DNA of 33,349 nucleotides from Hirudo medicinalis (GCA_011800805.1 MPNW01001116.1:22720-56068); one strand, 5' to 3'. Shown: positions 21,081 through 31,929, numbered from the stretch's first letter. The notes: generated by a model from the sequence alone, not told the origin. Numbers and translations are program-made.

Positions 21081-21482
21081 TCAGTAGAACCTCTTTCGGC
21101 TCTGCTCCTGGTTCTTGGTGTAGATGATGTAGGCCACCATGGCGCACACGCACAGACCGAGGACCACCAGGAGGACGACCCCGACATATTTCCAGCCACT
21201 CAGCCGTGACATGGAGGACAGTTTCGGGTCATCCACGTGATCTGAGAGGAGGAGTGATGATGATGATGTTGTTGTTAAAAGCAGTTATACAGAGTATTAG
21301 TTAGTGAATAGTAATTGTTTTCAAACCACAATTAATAATAATAGTAATAATTTATTACATCATAATTAATAATAATAACAATGATAATAGTAGTAATACT
21401 AATAATAATAATGTATTGCATCATAATTAATAATAATAATAGTAATAATAATAATAATTAATAATAATAATAGTAATAATAG

Positions 21483-21514
<32 letters not shown>

Positions 21515-21715
21515 ATAATAATAATAATAATAGGTGATCACATCATAATTAGTTCCACAATAATTAACACCGGTCCAACCTCGTGGAGCTGCAAAGACAG
21601 AAGCAGACGGCACAATGTCCCTGAAGTCGTCTTCCGACGTTTTACCCTTCAAAAAAGGACAACATTTATAATAACAATAATAATAATAATAATAGTAATA
21701 ACAATAATAATAATA

Positions 21716-21746
<31 letters not shown>

Positions 21747-24391
21747 AAATAATAATAATAATGATAAAAATAATAATAATAATAATAATAATAGTAATAA
21801 TAACATTATTAAGTACTATAATAAACCTTATCACTGTTAAATAAGGCATGCAGTCGATCGTTAATCATTATCGCCAATAAATCAAGGGGCCAAACTGACC
21901 TCGTCGAGGTCGTACACCTTTATGGTGATGATGTCGTGGTTGTCTGAAATGTCGTCGAATTAGTGAATGTCGTCATCGTTGTGTTGTCGTCGTTACAAAA
22001 ACACACGCACACATCATCTATTAAGCACCATTAAAACTATCATTTTTCATCATAATCATTATCATCAATACCATTGTCATCGTCATCATCATCATCATCA
22101 TCCACCTGACAGATCCCCGGTGGCGGCCGAGGCACCAAAGTAGAACCCAGTGGGGAGTCTTATTCCGTCCACTGAGAAGCAGGACTTCCACTGATTCAGG
22201 CCGTCCAAGTCTAAGGACACCTACAAAAACGGGTATAAACATGGATGGATGGATGGATGGATGGTGGGTGAATGATGAGTGAAAGATGAAAGAATGATGG
22301 ATGGGTGGATGGATGGGTGAATGATGGATAGATGGATGGATGGATGAATGATAGATGGATGGATGAATAGTAGGTGAACGATGGACGGACAATGGACTAA
22401 GCGAATTTCTAAACTGACTGTCAGCTTGTAGTCTTGATAGCGAATGGCAGCGAAAGTCTCGTGCCTGGCCTTCCTGAAGGCAGCGTCGCACCCGTCGAGC
22501 TCTGTGTGGGTTCCGTCACGATCATGATCGTAGCTCAGACTGCCGTTGTTCACCATGGCTGAGACGTAAGGATGGCCGTGCTGGGGTGGAGTCGATCGAT
22601 AATCAGGACCAATTAAAATAATTACAAAATGGTCTGTTGATTGATGAATCATTGATTGATGATTGATTGATTGGTGGTTGATTGAAACGTTCATTCAATC
22701 GTTTAGGCAGGATAATAAAATAGTGCCATCCTATTGGCCACCGGCCGACCGAGTTATCACAATGACTCATGTGTCGTGAAAAATCATAAATCGATAAACT
22801 AAATGCGAAACTCAAATAGCCCGGATTAAAAAATTAACGTCTTAAAAAATAAATCCATCCGAGGATATGCTTACGTTGTGAGGTCCATTCTGATTGGCGT
22901 AGGTGTCGAAGAAGATGGCAAGCCCCACGAAATTGTCTATGCTACCAAACACCGGACCTGTGGAAAGGTAGGAGAGATCACAACCATGTCCACAGTGGTA
23001 AAGAAAAAATAAGGTCTGTCTCTAATTTAAATTTAATTCAAATCCAATTTAAAATTATTTTTTTAAATCTAATTTAAAGAAAAAGTCAACTTTTAAGTCA
23101 ATCTCAAAGTAGGATTTATTAGGAGCGCAGGAAAATCTAAGCATCGTGATCCGTCGATCAGATCCACAAACCCAAGGTCATCCTGTCCCTGGCGTACCAG
23201 ATGGCAAATCCGTCCCCGTACAGGTCGCTTCCCGACCCATGAACCTTGAAGTGGATGTGCATCTCCCAATTGTGGAGGTGACAGGGCTGGAAAGGATGAC
23301 AACGAAAATATTTGTGATGACAACTACGATGATCGTGACGACAACGACGATGTTTGTGATGACAACGACGTCATCGGATTGTGACGACAATGATGACTAT
23401 GATAGCAGTTTCAAAAATGCTGTGATGATGTAAGTTATGATGATCATAGTCACAGCAGAGCGGATAAATGTGTGTCGATCGACTGGCTTCCTGCACTGAT
23501 GAGATGTTAATTGTGCAGTAGCGATCCAAACGCACGCTGAACGACGATGAAATTTGTTTACCCATTCGAAAATCATTAACGGCGGCAATGACGCACGACA
23601 TCGTTATCATCGTCACCTGAAGCCATCAAAATTGAATCAGCAGTGAACTGAATCACATTGCTCACCACATTCAGTAATGAACCATTGCAGTCAAGACTAT
23701 CCCATTGTCATCAATGTCATCATCAATATCATCATCATCATCAACGTCATCATCATCATCATCGTCAATGTCATCATCGCCATCACAACTTACAATCTTA
23801 CTCCAAATGGCTCCAGCTTGGCTCTGATGGTCTGATGTGAGTCTGACAGCAGTGGTTGTTATGAGGGTGTTTCCAACAAATTCCCATCTGTCATCTTAAA
23901 ATGAGAATAAATAAATAAAGACATTATCAGAATTGACATTATTTTAATTATTAACATTAAGAATTAACATTATTAACATTATTTTCCAAATTTAGGCTGT
24001 GATGAAACTGTGTAATGATGGATGAAAATTATCAGCAGACTAATAGTTAATTAAAATCTAGTAAAGAAGTTAGAGGAAATTTGAAACTGATTAGTTGATG
24101 TTAATTTGAAAGTCACAAAATCAATTCAAAGCTTTAAGAAGACAAGTAAGAATTTATTAATAAGGAATTTAAAATAATGGACCCAACCTAACAAAAAGTT
24201 AAGCTAGCAAATTTCAGACTTGTATCAATAGCCTTATAAAGTATAACGCACAGACAGAGGTAATATTACCAACCTGAGTACGGCTTCATGAGACTAAACT
24301 CGCGTTTCGGAAAAATATTTTCGTCGCAAAAAATAAAAATGGATTGCAAATGGAACAGAAAAAAGATGTAATACGCTGCTCTGGCAAACAT
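21081..24391 (-). CDS. LMAN2: VIP36-type L-type lectin, ER-Golgi cargo receptor, complete, 9 exons
   Basis: Type I membrane lectin of the early secretory pathway that binds high-mannose glycans on cargo. Exons, 5' to 3' on the minus strand: 24274-24391, 23794-23894, 23172-23286, 22875-22957, 22419-22580, 22106-22220, 21900-21943, 21580-21646, 21081-21241; phases agree and give 321 aa. A signal peptide (MFARAAYYIFFLF) is followed by KREFSLMKPY. The lectin domain keeps NWEMHIHFKVHG, YGDGFAIWY (Asp98), FFDTYAN (Asp129, Asn133), NNGSLSYDHD (His158), RLPTGFYFGASAATGDLS and DNHDIITIK, in the order and near-identical spacing of the sugar and calcium ligands of VIP36. A transmembrane helix (about 287-309) precedes a short tail ending KRFY, the ER-exit type terminus of this family. 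An in-frame ATG at 24472 would add 27 residues but spoil the signal peptide. LMAN2L is the alternative name; invertebrate genes often precede that split. Head-to-head with PIGF. Confidence 0.95.
21330..21530. repeat. (AAT)n microsatellite in the last LMAN2 intron
   Basis: AAT and AGT triplets interrupted by repeated CATCATAATTAATAATAATA words, entirely between exons 21081-21241 and 21580-21646. Confidence 0.9.
21663..21815. repeat. (AAT)n microsatellite in an LMAN2 intron
   Basis: AAT triplets with GT and A interruptions occupy much of the intron between exons 21580-21646 and 21900-21943, beginning about 17 bp from the acceptor of the downstream exon. Confidence 0.9.
22233..22382. repeat. 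(GGAT)n tetranucleotide array in an LMAN2 intron
   Basis: GGAT/GAAT/GGGT tetramers (ATGGATGGATGG, then ATGGGTGGATGG and so on) for about 150 bp between exons 22106-22220 and 22419-22580. A related TTGATTGA tetramer run lies at about 22633-22685. Confidence 0.9.
23285..23400. repeat. GACGACAACGACGATG-type repeat in an LMAN2 intron
   Basis: Imperfect repeats of about 24 to 30 bp based on TTTGTGATGACAAC and GATCGTGACGACAACGACGA, directly beside the acceptor of the exon ending at 23286. A separate (ATC)n tract follows at 23700-23785. Confidence 0.75.
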
Positions 24392-24751
24392 TTTCAATTC
24401 GGCTGAGCAAAAGCCTCCGAAAAAAGCAACTACACACGATTTTAAGTCACTTCCGTTCTTATCAAAATTCAATCTTACACGTAATACGTAAAAGTAGAGT
24501 AACTAATATTTTAATTTGTAAGAATTAAAATTAACTAGAAGCCATTTACATGCAATTTAACAATTAAAATTTATAATTTTTCCAATTTATATTAAAGTCA
24601 TTTATTAATTTTTTGTTTAAATCAATTTGCTAAATAAAAATTGAATTATAAAATTATGCAAATATTAAATTAAAACTGCAGGTGTGCTATTTTCTTAAAT
24701 GCGAATTCACCTCATAAATAAAGACAACATGTAAACAGTATCTAAGTTGGC
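24392..24751. promoter_or_regulatory. Shared LMAN2/PIGF intergenic region, probable bidirectional promoter
   Basis: The LMAN2 start (minus, 24391) and the PIGF start (plus, 24752) are separated by 360 bp and face away from each other. The region is AT-rich, unique and free of microsatellites, unlike most of the window. No convincing TATA box is placed. A bidirectional promoter is the simplest reading, unless untranslated exons lie elsewhere. Confidence 0.5.
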
Positions 24752-26682
24752 ATGGATAACGATCGAAACCACAAATTGGCATTAGTTTTTAATATTGCAT
24801 GCCTTGTAGGATATTCCGGATTTCTGCTTGCCGGTAGATTTTGCCATGCACTAAGTATTACGAATAACACCCTCTTTGTCGTAAAAATATTGTGCTTCGT
24901 TCAAATTATCCTCGCTTATGTTCAGAGCAGCTTATTTTGTATCGAGGAAAAGAGTAAGGGTTTGAAGAAAAAGGTGAATGTTGCAAATAAGTGTCTTGAG
25001 ATAATTTTAATTTTTTCCATTAAGAATATTATTTTCGTTGCATATTTAACACATTCAATGTAGTAATTTGGCGAAAATTTGTAATACGAATATTCGAATT
25101 AATTTTTCAACATTTGTTTTTTATTATTTATTTAGATTTCAAGGTTTTTGTCACAATTTGCACTGTTGCTGGTCTGCACGGTCTCATTCCACATCGTGGC
25201 CGTCCTTTATGGAGCCCCTGTGTTTGAGTAAGTTGGAAGGATTGAATCTCCATGCAGTTTTCAATTTGTTTCTGAGTTTTCAATAAGTTTTTACTTTGTT
25301 TATTTAATTAATTTATTATTATTATTATTAAATAATGCAAATATAATTTCTTAGATGAAAAATTAATCAATAATAATAATTTATCATTAATAATAACAAT
25401 AATTATAATAATAATTAATTAATTAATTAATTAATTTTTATAAATAAAAATTACGCATATATTACGACACATATTAATTTTTAGCAATAGTAATAAGTAA
25501 ATTAATTAATTTTTATCAATTGCTTTTCATCTAAGAAATTGTGTTTGCATCATTTAATATTCGCATTATTATTATTTGTTAACACACTTTGTAGTCTAAG
25601 AAAATATTTTGTTATTTCATCTTGGTAGATTTGCATCGGAGACTTTCCACTTTGCATCCCTCCTGTCCATTTTTTCCTTCTCCTCCTCCGTCCTGACGTA
25701 CGGCAAGTCCTGGAGTCATTGGTTCCTGACCGTCTTCTCGATGGGGTCAATTGACACATTTAAAATATCATGACAACAAATTACCTGTGACATATTTAAC
25801 AGAATTGTTAGAATAACATTAAATAGAAGATTTATAATCTTATTTTTTATATTTTATTTATAATTTTATAAATAAGATTAAATAGAAGTTAATGTTAAAC
25901 ATGATTACAAGGTAACAATTTAATTCCACGCATAGACTGGCCAACGACACATTCGCAAGGAACGTCATGGTGACCTGTGCGTCCACCGTCGTAGGGGCCT
26001 GGCTCGGTGCTTTCCCCATACCATTGGACTGGGATAGACCCTGGCAGGTTTGTGGTTTAGGAAATAACAAGTTATTTTACTATCATGCTAATTATTATTA
26101 TGTTTATTATAATTAATTGTCATCATCATAATAACCTAAAAACTATGTCTCCCCCAACCTCCATAAGCGTTGCAGGCACCCTCCTTCCTTCTTCTACTAC
26201 TCTTAAACTCCTCGGTGTTACTTTTGATTCTCATCTCAGCTTTAAAGAACATTCTGCCTCCNTGGAGCTTTTCAAAAGTCACCTGAAAACCCACCTCTTC
26301 AGGACACCAACATGTAGCTAACGAAGACACAAGGCGCCTCTGACGCTATGCAAATGGCGCATTATAAATTAACTATTATTATTATTATTTATTATAATCA
26401 TCTGAAACCTGCATTCTGAACCAGGTGAATGTCGTGACTCCTGACGAATGACATTGATTTAATGACATCGACTTTAATTTTTTGATTTTAGTTTTCGATG
26501 TTCAATGTAATTTGACGTAATTTCAAAATATCGTTTACTTCCAGGTTTGGCCGATCAGCTGCATATATGGGACCCTGTTCGGCCACTGTGCCGGTCTTAT
26601 TTTGAGTTCGTTGCTAATTTACCTGAAGACCAGGCCTCCCTACAAGTCTTCGCATCTGAGACCAAAACATAAAAGAGTTTAA
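24752..26682 (+). CDS. PIGF: GPI ethanolamine-phosphate transferase stabilising subunit PIG-F, complete, 5 exons
   Basis: Multipass ER membrane protein that partners PIGO and PIGG in adding ethanolamine phosphate to the GPI precursor. Exons: 24752-24973, 25136-25227, 25629-25745, 25936-26047, 26545-26682; phases agree and give 226 aa (human 219). Recognisable segments are [14 protein letters not shown], the hydrophobic [15 protein letters not shown], the signature [19 protein letters not shown] and [18 protein letters not shown], with a basic tail ending KHKRV. Hydrophobic stretches fit about six membrane spans. The third exon's donor (GG/GTCAAT) is weak, but phase and homology on both sides support it. 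The last intron carries a non-LTR retrotransposon fragment. The start is the first ATG of the open frame. Confidence 0.95.
25310..25540. repeat. AT-rich low-complexity stretch in a PIGF intron
   Basis: TTATTATTATTA, (TAAT)n and (TTAA)n words within the intron 25228-25628. An inverted copy relation is visible between ATGCAAATATAATTTCTTAGATGAAAA (25337 onward) and TTTTCATCTAAGAAATTGTG (25524 onward), making a large potential hairpin. Confidence 0.6.
26128..26396 (+). mobile_element. L2/CR1-like non-LTR retrotransposon fragment with 3' tail
   Basis: One frame encodes [17 protein letters not shown], the usual end-of-palm/thumb wording of L2/CR1-type reverse transcriptases. After an N at 26262 comes [13 protein letters not shown], the usual C-terminal end of the same proteins. 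The roughly 150 residues normally between them are missing, so the copy is internally deleted (or the assembly is collapsed at the N). It ends with GCGCCTCTGACGCTATGC, AAATGGCGCATTATAAATTA and (ATT)n. It lies in the last PIGF intron in sense orientation. A dead copy. Confidence 0.75.
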
Positions 26683-29600
26683 GACCCCCTAAAACTTTAT
26701 TGCAATTGGTTGTAATTAGTCGACGAGATTGTTATTATTATTTTTAACTCGTATTCTTGTTTCCCTCATTGTTCTGAATATCATTGTTATTGAATTCGTG
26801 AGGTTAAAGAATCCTTATTAGGAACTACCTTTCATCAATTTCTAAAAGTTCCTGTCGACTTTTTATGCCGACCACAGCAAAAGCTGTACTGTGAATTAGG
26901 TACCTCTAATTCCGGTGTCGAATGAACAAAGAGAGCATTGTGTCTTAAACAAACAAAAACTGTTCAGTTTTCATGCACTCCTAGCTCAGTGTAGCCTCGA
27001 TTCCAACATCCTACTTAACTCCAGGCTTACAATTGGCCAATAAATTTTGGGGCTCAACGTATTTTAACCAAAAAATGCTGTGAAACTACGTAATCACTCT
27101 CCAAGGTCGCAACAGTTGTTGAACACACCGAGAAGCCGAGCCTGTATAACTTCAAACTCAAGAACGAATGAGCAATTCTCCTTGAAATTAGTTTGTTGGT
27201 TTTTTTTTTTTAGCAGTTTCGTCCAAAAAACCTCTAAACCCATAAAACCAATTTTAGAAACTTGTTCCTCTCTGAAACAGTTGCTCCGCACAGTTGTCGG
27301 CAGAAAACTTAAGCACCAGAACACCTAAACCCTTCGACTTTCGATTTTCTAACAGCTGAGTAACCTCCTCCTCCATCCCTTCCGTAATATTCACGTCTTG
27401 GTGAATCGACACTTACATAAAAGTATTGAAAGACTTTATGCCCACGGTGACGGACTGCGCAAAAAGCTCAACGTTCTTGGATGAATTTGAGCCCAGTGAC
27501 CCGAAATCCACTTACAATCGGATGCTTATTCTCTGTTCCACACGAAATATTATATTGCCACCCGCGCGAAAGTAAGTCATAAAAACATCGGCGTTCTCTG
27601 CTTGTTAAAGAAGCATAATAATGGAGATGATGGAGCCTTTTCCAGATAGTCAATCAGCGATGAAACAAGACTCCGTTGCCCGCTTTTGTCCCTTGCATCT
27701 CGACTGAGGAGAAAATCTGAAAAACCCTAAATTTGAAATCATTTGTCTGCTGAGGAAAACACTCGACTGAATGGATGAATGGAGTCCAGCCCACTGAAAG
27801 GCAAATGTTTACTCTCTAAACAAATATTTCCCTCCAAATGTCAAAGATGCACAACCCATCAAGATTCGATTCCGATTAGACAAGGCACCATCATAAAAAT
27901 ACTGAAAAATAAACACGCGAAGGCTGGATTCTCTAAAGATTAACAAACTTTTGACAAAAATGACTGGCGAAAAGGAGCACTAAATTTGCAGACTAAGGGT
28001 ATAAAATGTCTCTAGACATATTAAGGATAAATGATTAGGGAGGAATTCACCCTCACGTCCTCCTCCACATCTCACCATCTTGAATTTCAAGTCGAAATCC
28101 GATCATTTTAGAAAGGCCAAAATCTTGCGAAGAATTTAGAAACGTTAAGACCATTATTCAGGCATCACGGCCAAGTCTTGTCCGATCGGTCAAGCCCTGT
28201 CCTAATCCGCTCGGTTGTCTTAAGATAGACCTCTTTCAAAATCAAATCAATTCGTTTTTCCATCCTCTGGTGCATTCTTACAGCCAGGATTGATTCCATC
28301 GAGTTTCAACGCAGAGATCGACCGATGGAATGTTTTTCTGGTCGTCTTTTTGCAGAAAAAGACAACATTCTCCGTTTTATAGCCGACGCTTGGAAAAGCA
28401 CAATCGAAAGAACGAAGCCATTACGGCAAGACGAAAACCATCTCACTGCTAATCAAATCTTAACAGCTTTTCGGCACGTATTACCAGCAAACCGAAAAAT
28501 CAGTAACAGAGGAAATTGATGTTTTTAACCAATTTCGAGCATGACCAAAATAGCTCTCAGCAATAAATGGAGGCAACTGGTAATAAGAACCCCGGAATTT
28601 TTAAACATCGGGAAATTAGCAAAACAGAATGGCTCCCGGCAACAATCAAAATCGACTTGTGTAAAAGTGCATTCATAGTTCGAACGAAACGGTACAACGA
28701 CGTGATTGAACAGAAGCACTTATCCAAATGAATTCTATTTGGATTTTTAAAAATATATTTAATTATTTGTTGATTCCAGGCACGTCGACGATTTTATTGC
28801 ATCTTTGCATCCAAACTTTGGAGCAGACGATCTCGCGAAATGTTGAAATGTCGTTCTCGTGTCTACTAAAATTGTACAATTTCAAATAGATTGATTTCAG
28901 CCAATCATATTTGTATGTTAATTTAAGATTTTGCATAAATAAAACTTCATGTTCGAATGCTATCAGCGATTAAAAAGTCGAAATCTAGACTCTCGCTTGA
29001 TTTATGAAGTCTTCCTAGTTGAATGTTTGAGGGTTCTCTGAATTAGGACCGTCGTTTGCGAAATATTGATGACGAATAATATTCAATTAAATCCACATCC
29101 ATCCTTGTCAAATTATCCGGAAGAAACGAATCGATGACAAAGTCTTTCCAGATGATTCCTCTGAGCAAGATTCGTGTTTTCGTTCAGATCGGCATCCAGT
29201 TCGTCTCTTTGAACCTCTAACAGCAGCGATTATTGCCAAATGCACAAGGATCTGTTGAGAACACTCTGATTGTATTATTATTATTGAAGTTCACGAACTA
29301 AAACACGTCGGCTTAAGTAAGAGCTTTATTTGGCTCGCTTGTCGTTAGCCAGAAATAAGTTAGGCTCGCATTTGTTTCTGAATTTTCCACATAAAGTTAC
29401 GATTACCAGCTACAGTTTCCACTGATTGAAACGGTAAATAAGCTTAAATCTTCGAAGGAAAAACAAACAAGAGGAGATGGTTCAGTCTTGGAACGGGTTC
29501 AAGAGATGAATTCGTAACTGCTTTGTTCAATTTTAAGGTTTTCTTTTTATTGAGAGGAGTCGAATTCTGAAAATCATTGAGCTCATAACGTCTTCTTTAT

Positions 29601-30123
29601 TATGTTTGTTGCAAATTTACTCGTCGCATGCATCGCCCGCGAGACCATCAAGGTATAAATGCTGAATGGCTCAGCTTGGTTAGATGATAGCTAGTGATTT
29701 AGTAAGATGGAGTACGCATTTTCGAAACGAGGGTTTATTTTTCCATAATTTTCAGCTCTGCTTTTCTAGAAAATAATCGAGAATATTGAAATATTCACTG
29801 TTGTTGGTGATTGTCTGGGAAAGTTCTTCAATAAATCCAAAAAGTGCAAGTAGAAGAATGCTGAGAGCGTATTTTTTCCTGCTTAAAATTCAGGTCGACT
29901 AGTCTGATTTGTTCTCGAATGAAGTGAACAGTAATTCCTGAAGTATTTATGCACATGTGCGTCTCCGTTCGCTCGGTGCGAGTCGGTCCTCAAAGCCACC
30001 TCAGCTCTCAAATCAGTCGCAATCGACGGCCAATCTCGAGTCGTCGACAGTCCGGACGACCAATGTACCGAGGCACGAGGACATAGTCGGAATCGTTACT
30101 CCACAACTCCAAAGACTCAGTCT
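26683..30123. other. Microsatellite-poor intergenic block, no gene seen
   Basis: About 3.4 kb of unique sequence between PIGF and the CRIM1-like exon, with only one short ATT run near 29273-29284. ORFs on both strands are under 90 codons, without recognisable domains or paired splice sites. Its position directly upstream of a likely developmental gene makes promoter or enhancer content plausible but unproven. Confidence 0.55.
27039..27044 (+). promoter_or_regulatory. Possible PIGF poly(A) signal
   Basis: AATAAA about 357 bp downstream of the PIGF stop. It is the first plus-strand AATAAA I find after the stop. Confidence 0.4.
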
Positions 30124-30499
30124 ATGGAACTCCCAAGGATGTTTAAGAAGTATCCCAAGGTCTCCAAGTCGTTTGTCTCGAAGTTCGATTTCTCATGCAG
30201 ACGTCTGGCCTTCGTAGTGGCCTTGTGGTCAGTCCAGACGTTCTTCCTCAGCCTGGGAGTGGCAGGGTACCTGTGCTCCTCTCAGTGCAACCGCAGCCAG
30301 TGCAAAGACCTGGAAAAGTGTCCCGGTAGCAAGGTACTTGACGCGTGCGGCTGCTGTTTCGAGTGTGCCAAGCAGGCCGGAGAATCGTGTGGGGGCAGCT
30401 ACTCCCTCGAGGGTACTTGTGAGACGGGATTGCTGTGCGTCATCAAGCCACCCCCGAATGGAGGACTGATCACGCAAGATCTGCCCGGATTTTGTGAAG
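30124..30499 (+). CDS. CRIM1-like first coding exon: signal sequence plus IGFBP domain
   Basis: In CRIM1, a type I membrane protein that binds BMP-family ligands, an N-terminal IGFBP-type domain is followed by many von Willebrand C repeats. Here a 125-codon exon starts at 30124 and ends at a phase-1 donor (TGTGAAG/GTTTG). Residues 1-27 are basic and hydrophilic, followed by a hydrophobic segment (LAFVVALWSVQTFFLSLGVA), so the signal has an unusually long n-region. The Cys-rich domain runs from CSSQCNRSQC through CPGSKVLDACGCCFEC (the IGFBP GCGCC-type core) to SCGGSYSLEGTCETGLLCV, then IKPPPNGG and GFCE. The spacing and the segment after LLCV match CRIM1 better than other IGFBP-domain proteins. 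The vWC repeats are not in the window, so a shorter single-IGFBP-domain protein cannot be excluded. Confidence 0.85.
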
Positions 30500-31359
30500 G
30501 TTTGAAAAAAAGTTTGTTTTTCACGATCAAACGCTTGAAATCGTCTGAAATGAGTGCGTGAAACTTGTCTTTTCCAACTTTCACATTCTCTGCATTCTGT
30601 TTCGTTCACCGACCGGAGGTTTCTGAGTTCAACTCCTGGTAGTGACCATCACTATCACCGCATCACCACCATCCTGACCTGACGAGCGTGTTGTTGCTCA
30701 ATACGTGATGTTGGTTAAGTTGACGACTGAGCCATCCGGATGCTTGAGATCGATCAGGAACGCTCGGTTAAAAGTGGATTTATGAAATGATTCCTAAAAT
30801 TCCGCCGGGGGCGATTCAGACGAAATCACGGTACGGCATTCGCGATAAAAATTCACTTTTTTTTTTTTAAGTCCCTTGCACTTGAGTGCATGCGAATCGA
30901 CAGTGAGATCACAAACTTTGGAATATCAAACATTCCGTATTCTCATCTCGGGTGGCTAAAGTTGTGGCTGCCACCAACGCTTCTGTAGTAACTGCAGTAA
31001 CTGCGGCAGCGACACCAACGTTTCTGTAGTAACTGCGGCAGCGACACCGACATCAAAAACGTAGTTGAGATATCGATATCAAAAACGTAGTTGAGATATC
31101 GATATCATAAGCCTAGCTATCGATGGTGCCCTTGTGAAACAATCGTTCATCTTATCTTTCGCATTTTCTGTCAACTCTTTATACTTGGATTTAATTCTTA
31201 AAAAGAATTTCTTTAAAAATAAAACTGACGGATTTGAGCATCTCTTAAAGTTCAAAGAAATTCAGCCGCTCATCTATCGATTGATTGATTGAATTGTTGG
31301 TTGATTGACTGATTGATTGATAAATCGACGATTGATTGACTGAATTGTTGGTTATAGTT
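30500..31359. other. Intron-like sequence after the CRIM1-like exon, with direct repeats
   Basis: Mostly unique sequence. Short direct repeats are seen at 30975-31050 and 31052-31103, and a TTGATTGA run at about 31278-31340. No coding signal. Confidence 0.55.
31052..31103. repeat. Two direct copies of a 26-bp unit
   Basis: ATCAAAAACGTAGTTGAGAT followed by ATCGAT occurs twice in tandem without change. A second pair, based on TTTCTGTAGTAACTGCGGCA, lies just upstream (30980-31045). Confidence 0.85.
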
Positions 31360-31526
31360 CACTTATTTTATATAGCGCCATATGCATAGAGTCAGAGGGG
31401 CTTTCTGTTAACCATTTATATAGCGCTCTTTCCCAAGGGCGCTTGTGGCAGTGCAGGCTGGGATTCGAACACGACACATTACGATTGCTGCCATTAGGAA
31501 CGCAACCAATTCGGCCAACCTGCTTG
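31345..31526 (-). mobile_element. tRNA-derived SINE
   Basis: Read on the minus strand, TGGCCGAATTGGT (31517-31505) resembles a polymerase III A box, and GTTCGAATCC (31470-31461) a B box, about 35 nt apart as in tRNA. The rest leads to GCGCCCTTGGGAAAGAGCGC, then TATATAAATGGT, and finally CCTCTGACTCTATGCATATGGCGCTATATAAAAT. That last part resembles the 3' end of the retrotransposon at 26128-26396. The element is not a working tRNA gene. Its tail core also appears at 121-168 and 6036-6110. Confidence 0.7.
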
Positions 31527-31829
31527 GTTGATTGGCTGATTGACTGATCAATATCGATCGATTGATTGAATGAATTGTTGGTTGATTGATTGACTGATCG
31601 ATTGAATAACTGTCTGATTGATTTCCCGCTTCATCTGGAGAACATTGTAGAACCAGGGCCACCAGATTTGTTGACATGAAAACATCCATTTTGAGCGACA
31701 GTGACTACGTTTAAATCCAATAAATTATTAATTCCAATAAATAAATTTCACCTAAAAATAAAAGAAGACCCCCCTTCGTCGGCCATGTTTTGTTCCGTTT
31801 CGTTGTGCTTCAGACATCAACCTGCAGAG

Positions 31830-31892
31830 CTATAAATACGGATCTGGGATTTTCCGTTCGGAGTTGCGAGGATAATTGCGTGTGCAACTCAG
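31830..31892 (+). CDS. Doubtful second exon of the CRIM1-like gene
   Basis: After the acceptor-like TGCAGAG, a frame compatible with the phase-1 end of the first exon reads DLGFSVRSCEDNCVCNS and reaches a weak donor (CTCAG/GTCGTG). In CRIM1 the IGFBP domain is followed by a short segment with LLGF and several Cys, which this resembles in order. However, the acceptor is GAG where a better CAG three bases upstream gives the wrong phase, the donor is weak, and a (GAT)n tract follows at once. It may be chance. Confidence 0.25.
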
Positions 31893-31929
31893 GTCGTGAT
31901 GATGATGATGATGATGGTGGTGGTGATGA

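Noticed and set aside
22220..22694. Overlapping Ser/His/Ile-rich minus-strand ORFs of about 156 codons
   Set aside because: They combine an LMAN2 exon with the (GGAT)n and (TTGA)n intronic arrays; only the exon is real.
24392..24472. Upstream in-frame ATG of LMAN2 (27 extra residues)
   Set aside because: The extension is hydrophilic with an odd hydrophobic patch and would bury the signal peptide; the internal ATG gives a standard secretory start.
29602..29652. Possible signal-peptide mini-exon (MFVANLLVACIARETIK, donor GTATAA)
   Set aside because: Plausible hydrophobic start and a donor, but no partner exon or homology; 17 codons are too few to support a call.
31461..31517. tRNA gene suggested by A- and B-box-like sequences
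   Set aside because: The boxes belong to a tRNA-derived SINE. I could not fold a full cloverleaf, and the sequence continues into the SINE body and LINE-like tail.
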